Positions 7,590-16,983 of a stretch of 64,000 nucleotides of DNA are shown here, piece after piece. The notes beneath the pieces were generated by a model, which was not told the origin of the DNA, ran no database searches, and saw only the letters and a program-made list of their open reading frames with translations. This DNA comes from G965215055 sp965215055. Its GTDB lineage: Bacteria; Pseudomonadota; Gammaproteobacteria; UBA4575. The stretch spans positions 868,001 through 932,000 of the forward strand of contig OZ244046.1 of the NCBI GenBank assembly GCA_965215055.1. The letters run 5' to 3'. The position numbers and the translations under genes were made by a program. Every line of letters begins with the position of its first letter. The stretch's first letter is position 1.

Positions 7590-8936
7590 ATGAAGAAGCT
7601 TTTATTATTACTGGTGGCATTAGGTACCATGGTTGGAGCGAGTACGGTTGTACTGGCAGAGGAAACTATGTACATACCGATGCCAGTTTACCGTCAAGGC
7701 CCATATGCGGCGGGCGGCACGGGTTATTTTGGTGGCATACTTGATTATTACAACCTGATCAACGATCGTGATGGCGGTGTAGGTGGGATCAAGTTGACTT
7801 GGGAAGAATGCGAAACCGAATATAATGAAAAGCGTGGCGTAGAGTGCTATAAGCGCTTAAAGGATAAACAAGGCGGGGCGGTATTTTTTGACCCGTTGAG
7901 TGTTGGCATTTCTACGGCCTTGATCGAGCCCGGACGCAAAGACAAAATGCCGATTATTGCTGTCAATCACGGCAAAACGGCTGGTCAGCGTGGCGATGTC
8001 TTTCCTTACTACTTCATGCCTGGCATCAATACCTACGATGAACATTCCATTATGATGCATTTTATTGGCGATGTGCTGGAAGGCGGACGTGCCAATCTTA
8101 AGGGCAAGAAAATCGCGATGCTCTACCATGGTTCTCCATATGGTCGTGAGGCAATTGGCTTCATGGACAGTATGTGCGAGAAGCACGGTTGCACACATCA
8201 TCCACTAGAGGTTGTGCATCCTGGCAATGAGCAACAAGCACAGTGGATCAAAATACGCAGACTTAAGCCCGATTACGTATTATTACGTGGCTGGGGCGTA
8301 ATGAATCCCGTGGCTATGCAGACAGCGGTACGTATGGGCTATCCCGTCAGTCGCTTGATTGGCAATATCTGGAGCAATTCAGATGAAGACGTGATTCCGG
8401 CGGGGACAGCGGCAAATGGCTATCAAGCCATTACCACCCACCCTGCTGGCACCAACTTTCCAGTGATACAGGAAATCATCAAGTCTGTATATGGTGCAGG
8501 CAAAGGTGATCTGCAAGACAAGAGCCGATTAGGTTCGGTGTACTGGAACCTTGGTGTACTGGCAGGTATTGTACATACAGAAGCATTACGCATTGCACAA
8601 GAACGTTTTGGCAAGCGTCCATTAAGCAGTGCTGAGGCACGTTGGGGCTTTGAAAATTTAATGTTAGATGCTGGCCGCATTGAGGAACTGGGTGCGACCG
8701 GACTGGTACCGGAGATGCATCTGACTTGTCTTGATCATGTCGGCGGTCACCTGGCCAAGTTCCAGCAATGGGATGCTGGCAAACGTCAGTGGAACATTGT
8801 CTCCGACTGGATTGAAGGTGACGTGGCGTTGTCTCAATCTATCATTGACGCAGGTGCTGAAAAATATGCAGCGGATAACAAGATTACTCCGCGACCCTGT
8901 ACTGCTGATAACAACGACGATGACTTTGACTTGTAA
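7590..8936 (+). CDS. Orphan ABC-transporter substrate-binding protein, LivK-like
   Basis: A 448-residue exported protein: signal peptide 1-23 (ending VVLAEE), then a type I periplasmic-binding fold. Features include YAAGGTGYFGGILDYYNLIN near the N-terminus, a substrate-domain segment with ALIEPGRKDKMPIIAVNHG, the linker GKKIAMLYHGSPYGREA at about 173-189, and LGSVYWNLGVLAGIVHTEALRIA at about 311-333. Cysteine pairs (CETEYNEKRGVEC, CEKHGC) suggest disulfides, and the C-terminus is very acidic (DNNDDDFDL). The family binds branched-chain amino acids, amides or small aromatics. No permease or ATPase gene is near, so partners must lie elsewhere or it works alone. A very strong ribosome site and a clean terminator suggest high, monocistronic expression. 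Confidence 0.85.
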   Translation: MKKLLLLLVALGTMVGASTVVLAEETMYIPMPVYRQGPYAAGGTGYFGGILDYYNLINDRDGGVGGIKLTWEECETEYNEKRGVECYKRLKDKQGGAVFFDPLSVGISTALIEPGRKDKMPIIAVNHGKTAGQRGDVFPYYFMPGINTYDEHSIMMHFIGDVLEGGRANLKGKKIAMLYHGSPYGREAIGFMDSMCEKHGCTHHPLEVVHPGNEQQAQWIKIRRLKPDYVLLRGWGVMNPVAMQTAVRMGYPVSRLIGNIWSNSDEDVIPAGTAANGYQAITTHPAGTNFPVIQEIIKSVYGAGKGDLQDKSRLGSVYWNLGVLAGIVHTEALRIAQERFGKRPLSSAEARWGFENLMLDAGRIEELGATGLVPEMHLTCLDHVGGHLAKFQQWDAGKRQWNIVSDWIEGDVALSQSIIDAGAEKYAADNKITPRPCTADNNDDDFDL

Positions 8937-8957
8937 AAGCTAGTTTACTTAGCTGAT

Positions 8958-8990
8958 AAAAGCCGGGTTTCTTTGAAGCCCGGCTTTTTT
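8958..8990 (+). terminator. Rho-independent terminator of the substrate-binding protein gene
   Basis: AAAAGCCGGG (8958-8967) pairs with CCCGGCTTTT (8979-8988), with an 11-base loop that can close further, followed by a run of six T residues. It starts 21 bases after the stop codon. This is the clearest intrinsic terminator in the window. Confidence 0.92.
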
Positions 8991-9082
8991 ATTACTTAAA
9001 GATATATCTCTAACACTGGCTATACGCTTTTACGGAGGTACTCCCCCTTTCATTCAAAACCATCTTTTTTCATGTAATTACC

Positions 9083-9928
9083 ATGCAGGCTAAATCCGTT
9101 TTAATCACTGGCTGTTCTTCAGGTATTGGTTTACACGTCGCGCACGCCTTGCAACGGCGCGGCTATCAGATATTCGCCTCCGCGAGAAAACGAAGTGATG
9201 TTGAGTTGCTTACGCGACAGGGACTACGCTGCATACAATTGGATGTAAGCGAATCGGGAAACATTCAACAAGCAGTTGAACTTGTAACACATGAGACCGG
9301 AGGTCGTTTGTTCGCACTAATCAATAACGCCGGCTATGGGCAGCCAGGTGCCGTGGAAGACCTTTCACGCAAGGCATTACGGCGACAATTTGATACTAAC
9401 CTATTTGGCTTGGTTGAGCTTACGAATGCGGTAGTCCCCGTAATGCAAAGACAAGGGGGCGGAAGAATCGTGCAAATCAGCTCAGTATTGGGGTTTGTAG
9501 CGATGCCATTGCACGGTGCCTATACTGCATCGAAGTTTGCGCTAGAAGGTATTACAGATACTCTGCGCTTGGAGCTAAAGGATACAAACATTCACGTGTC
9601 ATTGATAGAGCCCGGCCCGATTATAAGTCAGTTTCGCAAAAACAGCTTGCGTATGTATCAAAAATACATTGATGACAAAAACAGCCGCTTTCGGCAACAA
9701 TATCAAGCTCTAGAAAAAAAACTCAACAAAAGTGGAGTAGTGGTTCCCTTCACGCTAGGGCCAGAGAGAGTATTGAAAAAAACTATACATGCACTTGAAA
9801 GCACCAAGCCCAAGGCAAGATATTTTGTGACTCTCCCCACTCATCTTTTTGCAACGCTTAAAAGAATCCTTCCTACTTCCGTTTTAGACCAGTTGCTAAT
9901 ACAATCATCTAAGGTAGAATGCCGGTAG
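9083..9928 (+). CDS. Short-chain dehydrogenase/reductase
   Basis: A 281-residue classical SDR. The NAD(P)-binding TGxxxGIG is at 9-16 (TGCSSGIG), NNAG at 81-84, and the catalytic residues are Ser133/134, Tyr147 and Lys151 (YTASK). The arginine after the second strand (ASARKRSD) favours NADP. The long C-terminal half, with KYIDDKNSRFRQQY and a closing hydrophobic helix, resembles the subgroup related to E. coli YbbO and retinol-dehydrogenase-like enzymes. The substrate is unknown. The gene is preceded by the terminator at 8958-8990 and converges with clpB, so it is a single-gene unit. Confidence 0.88.
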   Translation: MQAKSVLITGCSSGIGLHVAHALQRRGYQIFASARKRSDVELLTRQGLRCIQLDVSESGNIQQAVELVTHETGGRLFALINNAGYGQPGAVEDLSRKALRRQFDTNLFGLVELTNAVVPVMQRQGGGRIVQISSVLGFVAMPLHGAYTASKFALEGITDTLRLELKDTNIHVSLIEPGPIISQFRKNSLRMYQKYIDDKNSRFRQQYQALEKKLNKSGVVVPFTLGPERVLKKTIHALESTKPKARYFVTLPTHLFATLKRILPTSVLDQLLIQSSKVECR

Positions 9929-9961
9929 CCCGTTCATCTGAATCTACTCCATGATGGTTTG

Positions 9962-12553
9962 TTAGCGTTCAGAGGGATCAATACTAACGAAGTGCAGCGC
10001 ATCCCCCTGCAAATCTACTCGAATAGTTTGACCGGAATAAATCTCTCCCGTCAACAGCGCCTGCGCCAGTGGATTTTCAACCATGTCCTGTATGGCCCGC
10101 TTTAACGGACGCGCCCCATACACCGGATCAAAACCTGCTTCGGAAAGCTTGGCCATAGCAGCTTCGGAATATGCAAGCTTGATATCTCGACTTGAGAGCC
10201 TTTCTTGCAGATAATTCAATTGGATTTCAGTAATGGCACGAACGTGATCTTTTGCCAAGGGATGAAACACGATAGTATCATCAATACGGTTGATGAACTC
10301 AGGCCTGAATCTTGCGCTTACAATCTCCATCACCGCAGTTTTCATTTTTTCGTAATTTTTCTCTCCAGCAAGCTCCTGTATAACGTCACTGCCAAGATTT
10401 GAGGTCATGATGATCACCGTATTCTTGAAGTCTACCGTACGGCCATGACCATCAGTCAAACGGCCATCATCCAGCACTTGTAATAAAATGTTAAATACAT
10501 CTGGATGTGCCTTTTCCACTTCATCCATCAACACCACACTGTAAGGTTTGCGCCGTACGGCCTCCGTTATATAACCTCCTTCTTCATAGCCGACATACCC
10601 TGGTGGTGCGCCGATCAGCCTAGCCACGGAATGCTTTTCCATAAACTCGGACATGTCCACACGAATCAATGCATCCTCGCTATCAAATAAGAACTCGGCT
10701 AACGCCTTGGTTAGTTCAGTTTTTCCCACACCAGTTGGGCCAAGAAATAAAAAGGAACCGTTTGGTCTTTCGGGGTCTGAAATTCCAGCTCTTGCCCTGC
10801 GTATGGCATTTGAAACTACCTGTACAGCTTCATTTTGACCAATTACTCGTTTTCGTAACACGTCTTCCATACGCAACAGCTTGTTGCGCTCACCGGTCAA
10901 TATCTTGGCTACTGGAATGCCCGTCCAGCGCGACACGATTTCCGCAACTTCCGCATCGGTAACTTTATTACGCAGCAATTTGTTCTCTTTTGTTTGTGCC
11001 TCACCAGCCTGTTGTAATTGTTTCTCTAACTCCGGGATACGCCCGTATTGCAGTTCTGACATTTTCGTCAGGTCGCCTGTGCGGTGAGCAGCATCAAGCT
11101 CAATACGCGCTTGCTCAAGTGCTTCTTTGAGTTGTTTAGAGCCCTGCAGGGTTGTCTTTTCCGCACGCCAAATCTCTTCAAGTTCGGCATATTCCCCCTC
11201 CAACCTTTGTATCTCTTTCTCCAGTTCAGACAAGTGTTTTCTGGATGCTTCGTCGGCTTCTTTTCTCAAAGCCTCTCTTTCGATTTTAAGCTGAATCAAT
11301 CTACGGTCGAGCTTATCCATAGGCTCCGGCTTGGAGTCAATTTCCATACGAATGCGTGACGCGGCTTCATCAATGAGGTCAATCGCTTTGTCGGGTAATT
11401 GACGATCCGCTATATAGCGATGTGAAAGGGCAGCCGCGCTGATAATTGCAGGGTCGGTAATATCCACGCCGTGATGTGCCTCATAACGCTCTTTAAGCCC
11501 ACGCAAAATGGCAATCGTATCTTCCACACCAGGCTCATCTACAATGATTTTTTGAAACCGACGTTCAAGTGCAGCGTCTTTTTCAATGTATTGCCGATAT
11601 TCATCAAGTGTAGTGGCACCGATACAATGCAGTTCTCCACGCGCGAGTGCCGGCTTTAACATATTGCCTGCGTCCATTGCGCCTTCTGCTTTGCCTGCAC
11701 CTACCATGGTATGCAACTCATCAATGAATAAAATTATTTGACCTTCCTGCCTAGAGAGTTCTTTTAGAACCGCTTTCAGACGCTCTTCAAATTCACCACG
11801 AAATTTGGCGCCTGCAATAAGTGCGCTTAAATCGAGAGATAACAATTTTTTGTTTTTGATCCCTTCCGGTACTTCACTATTCACAATGCGTTGTGCAAGT
11901 CCTTCTACAATTGCAGTTTTACCTACACCTGGCTCGCCAATTAATACAGGGTTGTTTTTTGTGCGCCTTTGCAACACCTGCACGGCACGACGAATCTCAT
12001 CGTCCCGACCAATTACCGGGTCCAGCTTGCCTCGTGTAGCCCGTTCGGTTACATCAATGGTGTATTTGCTCAATGCTTGGCGTGTGTCTTCTGCATTGGG
12101 GTCACTTACAGTTTCACCTGACCGCATAGTGTCTAATGCAGCAGTCAGCGCAGTCTTGTTGATACCGGAATCCCGCAAAATTTTCCCTAACTCGCCCTTA
12201 TCTTCCAATGCAGCCAGCGCAAATAACTCGGATGCAATAAAGTCATCGCCTCGTTGTTGTGACAGCTTGTCCGTAACGTTCAGTAAATTGCTCAGCGAGC
12301 CAGATACATGCATTTCACCAGCCGTACCCGAGACTACGGGCATATGCTGGAGAGCTTGGTTGCATTGTTGTTTGATGGCATTCGTGTCGGCACCAATATG
12401 TAATAACAAGGCAGTCACTGCACTGTTTTCCTGCATAAGCATTGCATACATAAGGTGAACCGGCTCTATAAACTGATGCTCACGGCCAACTGCCAATGAC
12501 TGCGCCTCCTGCAACGCAAGTTGAAATTTTGTAGTCAGTTTTTCCATTCGCAT
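9962..12553 (-). CDS. clpB: ClpB disaggregase
   Basis: An AAA+ chaperone of 863 residues that, with DnaK, extracts polypeptides from aggregates. Order of parts: Clp N-domain (1-145), first nucleotide-binding domain with Walker A GEPGVGKT at 206-213, the long coiled-coil M-domain (about 400-525, RLIQLKIEREALRKEADEA and following) that distinguishes ClpB from ClpA, second ATPase domain with GPTGVGKT at about 605, and the C-terminal D2-small domain. The start MRMEKLTTKFQ matches the family. Heat-shock control by RpoH is usual, but I could not pick out a convincing sigma32 promoter in the 101 bases before the gene. It lies downstream of pgeF on the same strand. Confidence 0.98.
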   Translation of the reverse strand: MRMEKLTTKFQLALQEAQSLAVGREHQFIEPVHLMYAMLMQENSAVTALLLHIGADTNAIKQQCNQALQHMPVVSGTAGEMHVSGSLSNLLNVTDKLSQQRGDDFIASELFALAALEDKGELGKILRDSGINKTALTAALDTMRSGETVSDPNAEDTRQALSKYTIDVTERATRGKLDPVIGRDDEIRRAVQVLQRRTKNNPVLIGEPGVGKTAIVEGLAQRIVNSEVPEGIKNKKLLSLDLSALIAGAKFRGEFEERLKAVLKELSRQEGQIILFIDELHTMVGAGKAEGAMDAGNMLKPALARGELHCIGATTLDEYRQYIEKDAALERRFQKIIVDEPGVEDTIAILRGLKERYEAHHGVDITDPAIISAAALSHRYIADRQLPDKAIDLIDEAASRIRMEIDSKPEPMDKLDRRLIQLKIEREALRKEADEASRKHLSELEKEIQRLEGEYAELEEIWRAEKTTLQGSKQLKEALEQARIELDAAHRTGDLTKMSELQYGRIPELEKQLQQAGEAQTKENKLLRNKVTDAEVAEIVSRWTGIPVAKILTGERNKLLRMEDVLRKRVIGQNEAVQVVSNAIRRARAGISDPERPNGSFLFLGPTGVGKTELTKALAEFLFDSEDALIRVDMSEFMEKHSVARLIGAPPGYVGYEEGGYITEAVRRKPYSVVLMDEVEKAHPDVFNILLQVLDDGRLTDGHGRTVDFKNTVIIMTSNLGSDVIQELAGEKNYEKMKTAVMEIVSARFRPEFINRIDDTIVFHPLAKDHVRAITEIQLNYLQERLSSRDIKLAYSEAAMAKLSEAGFDPVYGARPLKRAIQDMVENPLAQALLTGEIYSGQTIRVDLQGDALHFVSIDPSER

Positions 12554-12654
12554 GACTTAATCTCGGGTTATGGCCTGATTGTTCATTTCACGTAGGTGAG
12601 GGCGGTCTATGCCTAATTCAAGTGTTGCTACTCAAACGTTACAGTATGTTGTAA

Positions 12655-13398
12655 TCAGAACTTCAACCAGATCATGGTTGCCATTCTTCCCGTAACTCCG
12701 TCACGCCGATAGGAAAAAAAACGCTCGTTTTCAGTATAGGTACAATGCTCTCCTCCAAATATGGCTCTTACTCCGTGCGTGACTAAAATATTCCTGGATA
12801 TTTGGTAAATATCTACTGCATATTTTCCCGGCCGCCCCGGACGAAACGCTTTTTGATGCCTCTTGTCTCTATCTATAAACTTCTGTCGCACTGCTTCCCC
12901 TACTTCAAATTTACACGGGCCAATTGCAGGCCCTAACCAACAAATAAGCTGACTCACATCCACAGGCAGTACATTCAAGGCGTTTTCCAACACTCCTTTC
13001 AATAACCCACGCCAACCTGCATGGACTGCAGCAACGCAACTCCCATGACGATTACAAAGTAATACCGGCAGACAGTCCGCGGTCAATATCGCACACACTA
13101 TTCCAGTTTCCGTCGTGTAAGCTGCATCCGCCTGAACATTATCCTCGGTTGAAGCTGTCAGCCTAATGGCCGTATTGCCATGTTGCTGATTCAACCAGGT
13201 AGGTTCACCGGATAACTGTAATTCGTTCACCAACAATGTCCGATTTTTTTTAACGCACCGCGCTTCATCACCGACGTGTGCAGCTAAATTCAAACTCGAA
13301 TACTTACCTCGACTGAAACCACCGTAGCGTGAAGTGGATATGCAAGCTACGTTTTCAGGGGCCGGCCAGTGCGGCGTTATCCAATCAAAACTATGCAT
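12655..13398 (-). CDS. pgeF: PgeF/YfiH purine nucleoside phosphorylase (laccase-domain protein)
   Basis: A 247-residue member of the YfiH/DUF152 family, once called polyphenol oxidase and now known to include purine-nucleoside phosphorylase/adenosine deaminase activity; E. coli PgeF edits peptidoglycan precursors misloaded with L-Ser. The metal site residues His73 (NQQHGN), Cys109 (TADCLPVLL) and His126 (AVHAGWRG) are present. I start at ATG 13398, 16 bases after the rluD stop. A longer frame to 13572 would lie inside rluD and lacks family similarity. rluD-pgeF pairing, often followed by clpB, is common in proteobacteria and holds here. Confidence 0.93.
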   Translation of the reverse strand: MHSFDWITPHWPAPENVACISTSRYGGFSRGKYSSLNLAAHVGDEARCVKKNRTLLVNELQLSGEPTWLNQQHGNTAIRLTASTEDNVQADAAYTTETGIVCAILTADCLPVLLCNRHGSCVAAVHAGWRGLLKGVLENALNVLPVDVSQLICWLGPAIGPCKFEVGEAVRQKFIDRDKRHQKAFRPGRPGKYAVDIYQISRNILVTHGVRAIFGGEHCTYTENERFFSYRRDGVTGRMATMIWLKF

Positions 13399-13414
13399 TA
13401 GCCCTACACTTGTT

Positions 13415-14347
13415 CTACTCACAAAGGGTATCAAGTAACCGTTGAAAATCCTCTGGTAGCGGTACAGACCAATTGCATAGTCGCCCATCACGTGGGTGTA
13501 CCAACGATAGACTCGCGGCATGTAGGGCTTGGCGAGGGAATGCTGACAGTTTTGCGGCATTACTGTTTCCACTTGACTTTACTTTTCTGCCATACACCGG
13601 ATCACCAATAAGTGGGAACTTCAAGTGTGCCATGTGTACGCGAATTTGATGAGTACGACCAGTTTCAAGCTGTACGTCCAGCAGCGTACATTCTTGATAA
13701 CGGTGACGCACCTGATAGTGGGTGACTGCAGGTTTTCCGGTACTGACTACGGCCATGCGTTTACGATCGACCAGATGCCGACCAATGGGGACATTCACAG
13801 TGCCTCCAGTCTCAATTTCACCGTTTGCTAATGCAATATATCTTCGACCCATGCTACCATGTTGCAGTTGCGCCACCAGACCGGCGTGACTTTGCAGTTG
13901 CCTAGCCACTACCAACAATCCAGTCGTGTCCTTGTCAAGACGATGTACGATTCCAGCCCTTGGAACGGCTTGCAGGTCAGCATCGTAATAAAGTAAAGCA
14001 TTCGCCAACGTCCCTGAAAAATTTCCGGCGCCTGGATGTACAACAAATCCTGCTGGCTTGTTGATTACCAAAATCGAGTCATCCTCATAAACAACATCCA
14101 AATCAATTGCCTGAGGCACCAAGCTCACTTCATCAGTCAATTTAATCCAAAGCGTTACGTGCTCGCCACCTGATACAATATGCCTGCAACGCAGCACTTT
14201 CTCATTGACCAGGACGTTACCCTCGCGTATCCATTTCTGCAATCTCGCCCGTGAATAGTTGGGAAATAATTGCGCCAATGTGCTATCCAGTCGCAATCCC
14301 TTGCAAGATGCCGGAATGAAGCTGGATAATTGTTTTTTACAGTCCAT
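13415..14347 (-). CDS. rluD: 23S rRNA pseudouridine(1911/1915/1917) synthase
   Basis: Modifies helix 69 of 23S rRNA. The protein has 310 residues from ATG 14347; a GTG six codons upstream is a weaker alternative. An S4 RNA-binding domain occupies about 18-75 (NYSRARLQKWIREGNVLVNEK). The RluA-type catalytic domain has HRLDKD at 135-140 with catalytic Asp138, and GRTHQIRVH further on. The upstream region overlaps the divergent bamD promoter area; only 43 bases separate the two starts. This bamD/rluD divergence is the same as in E. coli. Confidence 0.96.
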   Translation of the reverse strand: MDCKKQLSSFIPASCKGLRLDSTLAQLFPNYSRARLQKWIREGNVLVNEKVLRCRHIVSGGEHVTLWIKLTDEVSLVPQAIDLDVVYEDDSILVINKPAGFVVHPGAGNFSGTLANALLYYDADLQAVPRAGIVHRLDKDTTGLLVVARQLQSHAGLVAQLQHGSMGRRYIALANGEIETGGTVNVPIGRHLVDRKRMAVVSTGKPAVTHYQVRHRYQECTLLDVQLETGRTHQIRVHMAHLKFPLIGDPVYGRKVKSSGNSNAAKLSAFPRQALHAASLSLVHPRDGRLCNWSVPLPEDFQRLLDTLCE

Positions 14348-14390
14348 GCTAGTACGGCTTGCCACTAAAAATGGTTATACTTCCAGCCAA

Positions 14391-15290
14391 ATGAAAGACT
14401 ATAAACGTAACCCCTTTGCATTCAGCCTGCGCCTGCTGGTTACCATTGCTTTTGTAGTTTGCATTTCGGGCTGCTCCGTTCTGAAATGGTTTGGGAAAAA
14501 CAAAGAAGAAGAGGTGGAAATCGACAAGGGTGAAACGGCAGAAAAATTTTATAAAGAAGCACATGGTTCATTGATGATCGGAGATATTACCGATGCGGTT
14601 GAAAAGTTCGAGCTATTAGAAGCACGTTACCCCTTTGGTCGTTACGCCCAACAGGCTCAACTCGAATTAGCTTATGCATACTATAAACAAGGTAAAAGTG
14701 AACTTGCCTTGAACAGTATAAACCAGTTTATTAAGCTAAATCCGCTGCACCCCAATATTGACTATGCCTATTATTTGAAAGGATTGATAATATTTGACAG
14801 TGGCAAAAGTCCGATACATTGGTTGATTTCCCGCGACCCTTCAAATAATGACCCTACCTCATTGCGTGGGGCCTTTGATATCTTTAGCCTGTTGATAGGA
14901 AAGTATCCTGAAAGCAAATATGCCGATGACGCCAAGTTACGCATGATTTATTTGCGCAATGAATTAGCAGAATATGAACTGAAAGTAGCAAATTTTTACA
15001 TGAAACGTGGTGCCTATGTCGCATCTGCTAACCGCGCCAAATACATTATGGAAAACTACCAAGGCGCAGAAGTTATGCCTGAAGCCCTTTACGTTTTGGA
15101 ACAAGCCTATGTGCAACTCGATCTCAGCGACCTTGCAGAGGATACTCATCGAATCTACGTTCAAAACTTTCAAGCAGGGAAAGAAGGCGCTATTCAGGAA
15201 GATTTCGCGCGAAAGACGCGCAGTTGTGCACAAGGCTTTTGGAGGCGGCTACTGGAAAAACTGCGTTTTAGAACATACTACTGCAACTAA
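14391..15290 (+). CDS. bamD: BamD outer-membrane assembly lipoprotein
   Basis: An essential lipoprotein of the BAM complex; it binds BamA and the BamC N-terminus. The start is ATG 14391, giving 299 residues with the lipoprotein cysteine at 28 (CISGC). The upstream extension to 14259 lies inside rluD and is not coding. TPR-like repeats follow: AEKFYKEAHGSLMIGDITDAVEKFELLEARYPFGRYAQQAQLELAYAYYKQGK and similar, with the conserved RDPSNNDPTSLRGAFDIFSLLIGKYPESKYADDAKLRM seen in this family. The last 35 or so residues (rich in Arg, ending YYCN) look unlike the usual short BamD tail. It converges with nadE 14 bases away. Confidence 0.95.
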   Translation: MKDYKRNPFAFSLRLLVTIAFVVCISGCSVLKWFGKNKEEEVEIDKGETAEKFYKEAHGSLMIGDITDAVEKFELLEARYPFGRYAQQAQLELAYAYYKQGKSELALNSINQFIKLNPLHPNIDYAYYLKGLIIFDSGKSPIHWLISRDPSNNDPTSLRGAFDIFSLLIGKYPESKYADDAKLRMIYLRNELAEYELKVANFYMKRGAYVASANRAKYIMENYQGAEVMPEALYVLEQAYVQLDLSDLAEDTHRIYVQNFQAGKEGAIQEDFARKTRSCAQGFWRRLLEKLRFRTYYCN

Positions 15291-15304
15291 CTATTCCCTG
15301 CGTC

Positions 15305-16933
15305 TTACTCGCCTTTCAGAAATCCGGAAGTGATCGGATAACGACGATCTTTGCCAAAAGCACGATAAGTAATTTTTACTCCCGGAGGGGCTTGACGCCT
15401 TTTATGCTCATTGCGCAATACCATACGTATCACGTACTGTACTATTTTACGATCAAAGCCCTCTGCTATGATTTGATCAGCGGTCAAATCCTCTTCAATG
15501 AATTTTTCCAAAATCGGGTCCAACACGTTATACGGAGGAAGACTGTCTTCATCGACTTGACCGGGGGCAAGTTCCGCGGAAGGGGCGCGCGTAAGCACGC
15601 GCATGGGAATCACTTGACCCAACTCATTTCTGTACGTCGCAAGCTGATAGACCAGTGTTTTGGAGACATCTTTCAAAGGTGCAAAGCCGCCAGCCATGTC
15701 TCCATACAAAGTTGCATAACCTACCGACATTTCACTTTTGTTTCCGGTTGTTAATAACATTCTGCCGGTCTTGTTGGCAATAGCCATCAAAAATAAACCG
15801 CGAATGCGTGATTGAACGTTTTCTTCAGTCACGTCCTGCGGCAAGCCGGAAAATATCGGTGCAACACTGTCCATAACTGCATTAAATGCAGCATCAATCG
15901 GAATCTCATCCAGCTCGAGACCCAAGGTATCCGCAAGCTGCTTGGCATCTTCAATGCTGATGTCGGAGGTATAATGAAAAGGCATCATAACTGCACGAAC
16001 ACGGTCCACACCCAGCGCGTCTACCGCAATGACCAGAGTCAATGCCGAATCAATACCTCCCGATAGGCCCAGCACGATGCCATGAAATTGATTTTTTATG
16101 ACGTAATCTCTTACACCCGTCAAAAGGGCCTGATAAATTGAGGCAGGTTTCGATAATGGCGTATACACACAATCGCTGTGCATTAGATCGCTGCGACCCT
16201 TCGAGTATCTGATCATGTATACGCCTTGCTCAAAAGCAGGTGCCCACAAACATATTTCGCTATTTCTGTTAATACATAAAGATTCACCATCAAAAACAAG
16301 CTCATCTTGCCCGCCTACTTGATTTACGTAAATGATGGGAACATTTTGTTCTTCAACGCGTGCTCTTAAAACTCGTATACGTTCCAGTGTCTTGTCAACT
16401 CGATATGGGCTTGCATTAATGTTTATAATCACCTCTGCACCAGCTTGAACGCTTTTTTGCACGGGTTGATGACACCAAATGTCCTCACAAATCGTGATAC
16501 CGATTTTTACTCCTTGAACGTTCACAACACACGGGGCATGGCCTTGTTGAAAATAGCGCTTTTCATCAAACACCTCGTAATTTGGCAAACGATGCTTATG
16601 ATAGGTCGCAACGATTTCTGTATTATGGATAAGCATGGCTGAATTAAAAAGTGATTTACCTTCTTTGGTAGGAGCACCTAACAATAGATAAATGTCATGT
16701 ACTTCACGCTTGATTTTTACCAAAGATTCATCAACGTGACGCAATATCATCGGATGAAAAAGAAGATCCTCCAGTGGGTAGCCAGTAAGCGATAATTCAG
16801 AAAATACGATTACATCTGCATACAATTTATCGCGCGCATATATTGCATTTTCAATGATCTTTTCAGTATTGCCTACAACGTCTCCTACCAGGAAATTGAG
16901 TTGCGCAAGCACTATTTTCAGGTCGCTTGTCAT
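15305..16933 (-). CDS. nadE: Glutamine-dependent NAD+ synthetase
   Basis: Makes NAD+ from deamido-NAD+ using glutamine-derived ammonia. At 542 residues it is the two-domain form. The N-terminal nitrilase-type glutaminase has the triad Glu46, Lys113 and Cys149 (TICEDIWC). The C-terminal synthetase domain has the PP-loop SGGIDS at 291-296 and the later TTGNKSEMSVGYATLYGD motif. The ATG at 16933 is 50 bases downstream of the sucD stop, so it may be transcribed with sucCD. It converges with bamD with no visible terminator between them. Confidence 0.97.
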   Translation of the reverse strand: MTSDLKIVLAQLNFLVGDVVGNTEKIIENAIYARDKLYADVIVFSELSLTGYPLEDLLFHPMILRHVDESLVKIKREVHDIYLLLGAPTKEGKSLFNSAMLIHNTEIVATYHKHRLPNYEVFDEKRYFQQGHAPCVVNVQGVKIGITICEDIWCHQPVQKSVQAGAEVIININASPYRVDKTLERIRVLRARVEEQNVPIIYVNQVGGQDELVFDGESLCINRNSEICLWAPAFEQGVYMIRYSKGRSDLMHSDCVYTPLSKPASIYQALLTGVRDYVIKNQFHGIVLGLSGGIDSALTLVIAVDALGVDRVRAVMMPFHYTSDISIEDAKQLADTLGLELDEIPIDAAFNAVMDSVAPIFSGLPQDVTEENVQSRIRGLFLMAIANKTGRMLLTTGNKSEMSVGYATLYGDMAGGFAPLKDVSKTLVYQLATYRNELGQVIPMRVLTRAPSAELAPGQVDEDSLPPYNVLDPILEKFIEEDLTADQIIAEGFDRKIVQYVIRMVLRNEHKRRQAPPGVKITYRAFGKDRRYPITSGFLKGE

Positions 16934-16983
16934 CTAAATGCGTATATATTAAATGCTAATCTCAAATATACTGAATGAGCCAA

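Noticed and set aside
11805..12458. Long open frame (217 codons) on the strand opposite clpB
   Set aside because: It lies entirely within clpB and its translation has no domain or signal; it mirrors clpB codon structure.
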